Origin: Arsenicicoccus piscis
Lineage (GTDB): Bacteria > Actinomycetota > Actinomycetes > Actinomycetales > Dermatophilaceae
NCBI RefSeq assembly: GCF_022568835.1
Contig: NZ_JAKZHV010000005.1
Location: 1 to 64,000, forward strand
DNA: 64,000 nt
Direction: 5' to 3'
The notes under the pieces are model-generated. The model did not search any database. It was given only the letters and a program-made list of their open reading frames with translations, and was not told where the DNA came from. The position numbers were made by a program, and so were the translations under genes. The number at the start of each line of letters is the position of its first letter. The stretch's first letter is position 1. This document shows, one piece after another, positions 59,766 through 64,000 of the stretch.

Positions 59766-60070
59766 CCGCGAACGCCGCGTAGAGCACCCCCACCGCCCCC
59801 GCAGCCCAGCGCACCCAGCCCCCTCCCGCCGTCCAGTGCCCGCCTGCAGTCCAGAGTCCGACGACCGCTGGCGCAGTCCAGAGTCCGACGACCGCTGGCG
59901 CAGTCCAGAGTCCGACGACCGCTGGCGCAGTCCAGAGTCCGACGACCGCTGGGGCAGTCCAGCCGACCAGCGGCAGCACGCCGAGGGCTACCTCGACCGG
60001 GCCCTGCACGACGGCCACGAACCGCGCCACCCGGGAGCAGCCGCTGGGCCTGCAGCACCGCCAGCAGAAG
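59491..60070 (-). pseudogene. MauE-like redox membrane protein, truncated and frame-broken
   Basis: MauE proteins are membrane partners of MauD. The main frame, from GTG 60030, reads VARFVAVVQGPVEVALGVL, a run of 9-residue repeats TAPAVVGLW, then WAAGAVGVLYAAFAVNLALVWRL and the characteristic PCGCFGGDE. Upstream, LLLAVLQAQRLLPGG fits the family but is in another frame, and the first membrane segment is missing because the stress-protein promoter occupies its place. So it is a remnant or has assembly errors. Opposite strand to the rest of the cluster and overlapping the end of the gene at 59100. Confidence 0.55.
59847..59954 (-). repeat. 27-bp tandem repeat in the MauE-like gene, four copies
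   Basis: Units at 59847, 59874, 59901 and 59928 are identical except one base in the last; a partial fifth follows. On the minus strand they encode TAPAVVGLW repeats inside a membrane region. Near-identity shows recent expansion. Confidence 0.9.
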
Positions 60071-60072
60071 CG

Positions 60073-60078
60073 TAGAGT
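60073..60078 (+). promoter_or_regulatory. -10 element of the leaderless stress-protein gene
   Basis: TAGAGT, six bases, then ATG 60085. No Shine-Dalgarno. Confidence 0.6.
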
Positions 60079-60084
60079 GGTCGC

Positions 60085-60630
60085 ATGTCCACGAACCCCT
60101 TGGATCCGCGTGTCCCCGCCGCAGGGCTCAACCTCCGATACCCCATGTCGCTGCGCGTCTTCGACGACTACGCCGGCGCCCAGAAGGCCGTCGACTACCT
60201 CTCCGACCACGAGTTCCCGGTCGAGAACGTCATGATCGTCGGCACCGACCTCAAGCTGGTCGAGCGGGTCACCGGCCGCCTCACCACGCCCACGGTCGCC
60301 CTCGGTGGCGTCCTCTCCGGCCTGTGGCTGGGCCTGTTCGTCGGTCTGATCTTCTCGCTGTTCGCCGGTCTCGGTCTGGGCTTCGGCATCGTGTTCTGGA
60401 CGATGATCTTCGGTGCGATCTTCGGCCTGATCTGGGCGCTCATCGGCTACAGCTTCACTCTCGGACGGCGCGACTTCACCTCGGTGCAGCAGGTCGTCGC
60501 GACGAAGTACGAAGTGCTCGTCGAGCAGAACCTGCACGCCCAGGCCGCGCAGCTGCTCGCCGGCGACAGCACCCTCGGTGGGGTGCGCCGCAGCCCCCAG
60601 GAGCCCACCGACGAGCGGCCCACGATCTAG
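60085..60630 (+). CDS. General stress protein-like membrane protein
   Basis: 181 residues. The N-terminal domain RVFDDYAGAQKAVDYLSDHEFPVENVMIVGTDLKLVERVTGR resembles the heat-induced stress protein YflT/GSP17M domain; two Gly-rich membrane segments follow (about 72-95 and 100-123), then a cytoplasmic domain with YEVLVEQNLHAQAAQLL. Wide in actinobacteria, function unknown. The ATG is fixed by TAGAGT six bases upstream. The stop TAG shares four bases with the stop of the convergent aminopeptidase. Confidence 0.83.
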   Translation: MSTNPLDPRVPAAGLNLRYPMSLRVFDDYAGAQKAVDYLSDHEFPVENVMIVGTDLKLVERVTGRLTTPTVALGGVLSGLWLGLFVGLIFSLFAGLGLGFGIVFWTMIFGAIFGLIWALIGYSFTLGRRDFTSVQQVVATKYEVLVEQNLHAQAAQLLAGDSTLGGVRRSPQEPTDERPTI

Positions 60631-62147
60631 CGTCGGGCCTCGGCCTGGACGCGGGCGATCCACGCCTCGACGTCCGCGGACGAGCGCGGCATCCCCGCCG
60701 ACAGGACCTCGCAGCCGTCCTCGGTGACGACGACGTCGTCCTCGATGCGCACGCCGATGCCGCGCAGCTCCTCGGGGACGAGCAGGTCGTCGGCCTTGAA
60801 GTACAGCCCCGGCTCGACGGTGAGGATCATGCCGGGCGTCAGCTCGGCGTCCATGTAGTCCTCGCGCAGCGCCAGCTGGCAGTCGTGCACGTCCAGCCCC
60901 AGGTGGTGGGAGGTGCCGTGCACCATCCAGCGCCGGTGGTACTGCCCGTGGTCGGCGTCGAGCGTGTCCTCGACGCTCACCCCGTCGGGCAGCAGCCCCC
61001 ACGCGTGCAGGTGCTCGGCGATGACCCGGATGGCCGCGGCGTGGATGTCGCGGAACTTGTTGCCCGGCCGACAGGCCGCGATGCCCGTCTCCTGCGCGGC
61101 GAACACCGCGTCGTAGACCCGGCGCTGGGCGTCGCTGAACCGGCCGCTCACGGGCAGCGTGCGGGTGATGTCGGCGGTGAACAGCGAGTCGACCTCGACG
61201 CCCGCGTCGACCAGGATCAGGTCGCCCTCGCGGACCTCGCCGTCGTTCTTGATCCAGTGCAGCGTGTTGGCGTGATCGCCTGCGGCACAGATGGATTCGT
61301 AGCCCACCCCGTTGCCCTCGTGGCGAGCGTAGAGGCCGAAGACCCCCTCGACCCAGCGCTCGCCGCGGCCTCGACGCACGGCCTCGGGCAGGTCGGCGAT
61401 GATCCCCTCGAAGCCGTGCTGGGTGGCGTCGACGGCCTTACGCATCTCGCCGACCTCCCACTCGTCCTTGACCATGCGCAGGGTGGACAGCTCTCGCGCG
61501 AGGGCCGCGTCGGCCTCCTGCTCCGCCTGCAGCTGCTCCGCCGTGACTCCGACCTCCTGGCGCACGGCGTCGACCATGGCGGCGACCTCGGCGTCGGCGT
61601 GCCGCACGACGCGCAGGGTGGCGCCGTCCTTGCCCAGGGCGTCGCGCAGCCCGTCGATGTGCCGGGCCGCGATGCCGAGCTCGGCCTGCACGTGCTCGAT
61701 CGTCGGGCGCGCGCCCACCCAGAACTCGCCGTAGCGGCTGTCGGCGAAGAACTCCTCGGACTCGCGCGGGGCGAGCGGGCGGAAGTAGAGGACCGCCTCG
61801 TGGCCGCCGCCGTCCTGCTCCGAGCGCGGGTCGAGGACGAGCACGGCGTCCGGCTCGCGGTCGGCGCCGAGCCCGCTCTGGTGCACGAAGGCGGTGTGCG
61901 GCCGGAACTGGTAGTCCGTGTCGTTGCTGCGGACCTTGAGCCCGCCCGCCGGCAGCACGATCCGCTCGCCGGGGTGGGCCGCACTCAGGGCCTCACGCCG
62001 CCGCCCGGCATGGACTGCAGCCTCGGTGCGCTCGGGCAGCTCGGTGCTGCGCGGCGCCCATCCCGACGCGACGAACTCGCGGAACTGGGTCGACGTGGGA
62101 CTGCTGCGGTGCTCGGCCTTCGGCTGCTCTTCGCTCATGTCGGCCAT
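60627..62147 (-). CDS. pepP: Xaa-Pro aminopeptidase (M24B)
   Basis: 506 residues. Removes N-terminal residues next to proline; dinuclear Mn2+ enzyme of the pita-bread fold. N-terminal AMP_N domain (LPAGGLKVRSNDTDYQFRPHTAFVHQSGL) then metal ligands: Asp in LVDAGVEVD, Asp in TADITRT, His in HGTSHHLGLDVHD, Glu in LTVEPGLYF and Glu in GVRIEDDVVV. ATG 62147 or the in-frame ATG 62138; AGGA lies about eight bases before the second. Standalone gene, convergent with the stress protein. Confidence 0.93.
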   Translation of the reverse strand: MADMSEEQPKAEHRSSPTSTQFREFVASGWAPRSTELPERTEAAVHAGRRREALSAAHPGERIVLPAGGLKVRSNDTDYQFRPHTAFVHQSGLGADREPDAVLVLDPRSEQDGGGHEAVLYFRPLAPRESEEFFADSRYGEFWVGARPTIEHVQAELGIAARHIDGLRDALGKDGATLRVVRHADAEVAAMVDAVRQEVGVTAEQLQAEQEADAALARELSTLRMVKDEWEVGEMRKAVDATQHGFEGIIADLPEAVRRGRGERWVEGVFGLYARHEGNGVGYESICAAGDHANTLHWIKNDGEVREGDLILVDAGVEVDSLFTADITRTLPVSGRFSDAQRRVYDAVFAAQETGIAACRPGNKFRDIHAAAIRVIAEHLHAWGLLPDGVSVEDTLDADHGQYHRRWMVHGTSHHLGLDVHDCQLALREDYMDAELTPGMILTVEPGLYFKADDLLVPEELRGIGVRIEDDVVVTEDGCEVLSAGMPRSSADVEAWIARVQAEARR

Positions 62148-62289
62148 CCTGCCCCACCGCGGTGGCTCGCCGCCACGAGCGGGGCCCCGGCCGGGAGGTC
62201 TACCCCGTCGTGGTTAGCAGCCTCGTGTCACCCGGGCACCCGGGCGCGGGGACGTGACATCGCCTGCCCCGACCGTCCACAGTGGGGGC

Positions 62290-64000
62290 GTGCCCACCCC
62301 GCGCCTGCTTCGCCGCACCGCCAGCTCGGCGTTGCGGGCGATCCGACCCCGGCTCGGACTCTCGCGCCAGCAGCCCGGCGAGGAGGAGGTCGACCCCCGT
62401 CGCGCGCAGAAGGTCCTGGACCTGGCGCTGCGGATCGCCGACCTGATGCTCTCGCACGGCGCCTCGGCCAACGACGTGACGCTGACCGCGATCCGCGTGG
62501 TGCGGGCCTACGGGCTGAGCGGGGCGCACGTCGACGTGACGTTCACCTCGATCACGGTGTCCTACCACCCGGGGCAGTCCGGGACGCCGCTCACCATGAC
62601 GCGGGTCGTGCGCAGCCGCAGCACGGACTACACCCGCCTGCTGCGGATCCAGGCGCTGGTCGACAACATCGAGCGCGGGCTGTCGCTCGACCAGGCCACC
62701 AACCGGTTCGTCGCCATCTTGTCGGCCCCGCGGCCCTACCGGCCGTGGGTCGTCAGCGTCGGCAACGCCGTCCTCGCGCTCGGCGTCTGCCTGATGCTCG
62801 GCGCCGGACCGTTCATCACGGTGATCGCGGCGGCCTCGACCGCCGCCATCGAGCGGCTGCAGGGACTGCTCGGGCGCAAGGCCGTGCCACCGTTCTTCGC
62901 CCAGGCCGCGGGTGCGGCGGTGCCGACCAGCGCGGCCGTGATCGTCATGGCCCTGAGCGACCACGGCTTCGCGCTGGCCCAGGACACCCGGCCGTCGCTC
63001 ATCGTCACGTCCGGCATCGTCTATCTGCTCGCCGGGATGTCCGTCGTCGGGGCCGCCCAGGACGCCATCGACGGGTTCTACGTCACGGCGGGGGCGCGGG
63101 CGTTCGAGGTCATGGTGCTCACGCTCGGCATCGTCGTCGGCATCATCGCGGTGCTGCAGCTGGGCACCCGGCTGGGCGTGCCGCTCTACGTGTCGGGGGA
63201 CGACGTCGGCATCGTGGCCCCGGTCCGGGGGTTCGTCGGTGCCGTGGTCGTGTCCTGCGCCTTCGCCGTGGCCACGCAGGCCGGGCCGCGCACCGTGCTG
63301 TTCTGCGGGGCGATGGGCGCGGTCGCGCAGCTGGGCTACATGGCGATGATCACCATCGGCATGGGGGTCATCGGCGCCAGCGCCGTCGGGGCGATGATCG
63401 CGGCCTTCCTCGCGGCTCCGGTGGCTCGCCGCTACGTGCTGCCCGCGCTCGCCCTGACGACGGCGGCCATCGTGCCGCTGATGCCCGGCTCGCGGACCTT
63501 CAGCGGCATCCTCACCATGGTGACCGAGAGCGAGTTCCTCTCCTCCCAGATGGCCGGCTTCGCCACCCTGCTCACCGCCGCCGGCATCGGCATGGCGCTC
63601 GCCGCCGGCGCCAGCCTCGGCACCTACTTCGCCCGGCCGGTCCGCGACCGGCTGCTGTGGCGCCGCAAGATGCTCAGCGTCACCCGGCCGGTCAGCCCGG
63701 CGCTCGCCGAGGCCGCCGGGCTGACCCCTGCGTCCGTCGCCGCGGCCCGGGACGCCGCGCGGGACGCCGTCCGCGCTGACGGTCACGGGCCGCCGCTCGA
63801 GGGCAGCGGTCTGGAGGCGTGGGTCGGTGCGGCCCAGGTGCCGGTCGACGGCGGAGATCCCCTCGGCGCCGCGGGTGGCGAGGGTGCTGACGAGGCTGTT
63901 GCCGAGGACGCTGCGGTGGACGGCTCGGTGGAGGGCTCGGTGGGCCACGAGACGGAGCCCGACAGCGCTGTCGACGACGGCACTGTGGACAACGGCACTG
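62290..64000 (+). CDS. ThrE-type threonine/serine exporter (3' end beyond the window)
   Basis: At least 570 residues; no stop before the right edge. A cytoplasmic N-domain (KVLDLALRIADLMLSHGASANDVTLTAIRVV ... YHPGQSG) characteristic of ThrE leads to about ten membrane segments (roughly 155-440) with FSGILTMVTESEF near the end. A long acidic, Ala/Gly/Val-rich tail (about 480 onwards, DGSVEGSVGHETEPDSAVDDG) is unusual for the family. Exports threonine/serine or small amino acids by inference. GTG 62290 has CACAGT six bases upstream, a weak leaderless signal. Confidence 0.85.
   Translation, partial: MPTPRLLRRTASSALRAIRPRLGLSRQQPGEEEVDPRRAQKVLDLALRIADLMLSHGASANDVTLTAIRVVRAYGLSGAHVDVTFTSITVSYHPGQSGTPLTMTRVVRSRSTDYTRLLRIQALVDNIERGLSLDQATNRFVAILSAPRPYRPWVVSVGNAVLALGVCLMLGAGPFITVIAAASTAAIERLQGLLGRKAVPPFFAQAAGAAVPTSAAVIVMALSDHGFALAQDTRPSLIVTSGIVYLLAGMSVVGAAQDAIDGFYVTAGARAFEVMVLTLGIVVGIIAVLQLGTRLGVPLYVSGDDVGIVAPVRGFVGAVVVSCAFAVATQAGPRTVLFCGAMGAVAQLGYMAMITIGMGVIGASAVGAMIAAFLAAPVARRYVLPALALTTAAIVPLMPGSRTFSGILTMVTESEFLSSQMAGFATLLTAAGIGMALAAGASLGTYFARPVRDRLLWRRKMLSVTRPVSPALAEAAGLTPASVAAARDAARDAVRADGHGPPLEGSGLEAWVGAAQVPVDGGDPLGAAGGEGADEAVAEDAAVDGSVEGSVGHETEPDSAVDDGTVDNGT

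Noticed and set aside
59836..60075. A plus-strand frame with RSPESDDRW repeats
   Set aside because: It is the complement of the 27-bp repeat in the MauE-like gene; no start context and no homology.
60324..63779. An 1151-codon plus-strand frame
   Set aside because: It is antisense to pepP and out of frame with the stress protein and the ThrE-type gene; composition is Arg/Gly/His-rich.

Overview
The window is chromosomal DNA of a high-GC Gram-positive actinobacterium. GC is roughly 70%, GTG starts are common, and the gene content includes a mycothiol gene (mshB), a 7Fe ferredoxin next to dapC, a DUF3117 micro-protein, an OMT-sigE-tatB-mrp block and many leaderless genes. The overall flavour suggests a member of the Micrococcales, perhaps Intrasporangiaceae/Dermatophilaceae, but the family is an inference. 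No tRNA, rRNA, CRISPR array or insertion sequence was recognised.

Layout. (1) 1-3048, minus strand: the dcw cell-wall cluster (ftsW', murD, mraY'). murD and mraY are riddled with frame changes, and mraY stops abruptly at a junction near 3048. (2) 3051-11045, plus strand: recC (5' end missing), recB (one frameshift) and recD, a RecBCD helicase-nuclease operon. (3) 11000-19315: gdhA, a methyltransferase-hydrolase fusion, ilvD, a DinB-like protein, UspA, an MFS sugar-type transporter and an SRPBCC protein. (4) 19493-22264: a modABC molybdate transporter. (5) 22394-28146: a membrane protein, an alcohol dehydrogenase, a CynX-type MFS transporter, a Nudix hydrolase and typA. (6) 28147-34785: a structured spacer, then a five-gene peptide/nickel-type ABC transporter. 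(7) 34968-53514: ppk2, mshB, a VanW protein, fdxA-dapC, gltA, a transglycosylase-like protein, dapD-dapE, a LOG protein, a DivIVA-like protein, a mannosyltransferase, DUF3117, an O-methyltransferase, sigE, tatB, mrp, DUF1003 and an MgtE-N/CBS protein. From memory this order is broadly colinear with M. tuberculosis Rv1165-Rv1232c, but rseA and htrA are missing beside sigE. (8) 53825-57023: an L,D-transpeptidase, a RIO kinase and an acyl-CoA dehydrogenase. (9) 57148-60070: an unusual cluster with MauD-like and MauE-like thiol-redox proteins around a Tat-exported six-cysteine protein ending in a tryptophan-rich tail. (10) 60085-64000: a stress protein, an Xaa-Pro aminopeptidase and a ThrE-type exporter that runs off the window.

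The genes work together in a few modules. dapC, dapD and dapE supply the succinylase branch of the diaminopimelate pathway, which feeds the same peptidoglycan that MurD, MraY, FtsW, VanW and the L,D-transpeptidase build or remodel. RecBCD repairs double-strand breaks. The Opp and Mod systems import peptides and molybdate. The 57-60 kb cluster looks like a dedicated disulfide-maturation system without an obvious catalytic large subunit and is the best candidate for an undescribed system.

Sequence quality matters here. Three genes (recB, dapC, and the gene at 57365) are each split by what looks like a single lost base, two of them in short C or G runs; the block 850-3050 is much worse, and there is a C17 tract at 14325. 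Many of these breaks are probably read or assembly errors rather than biology.
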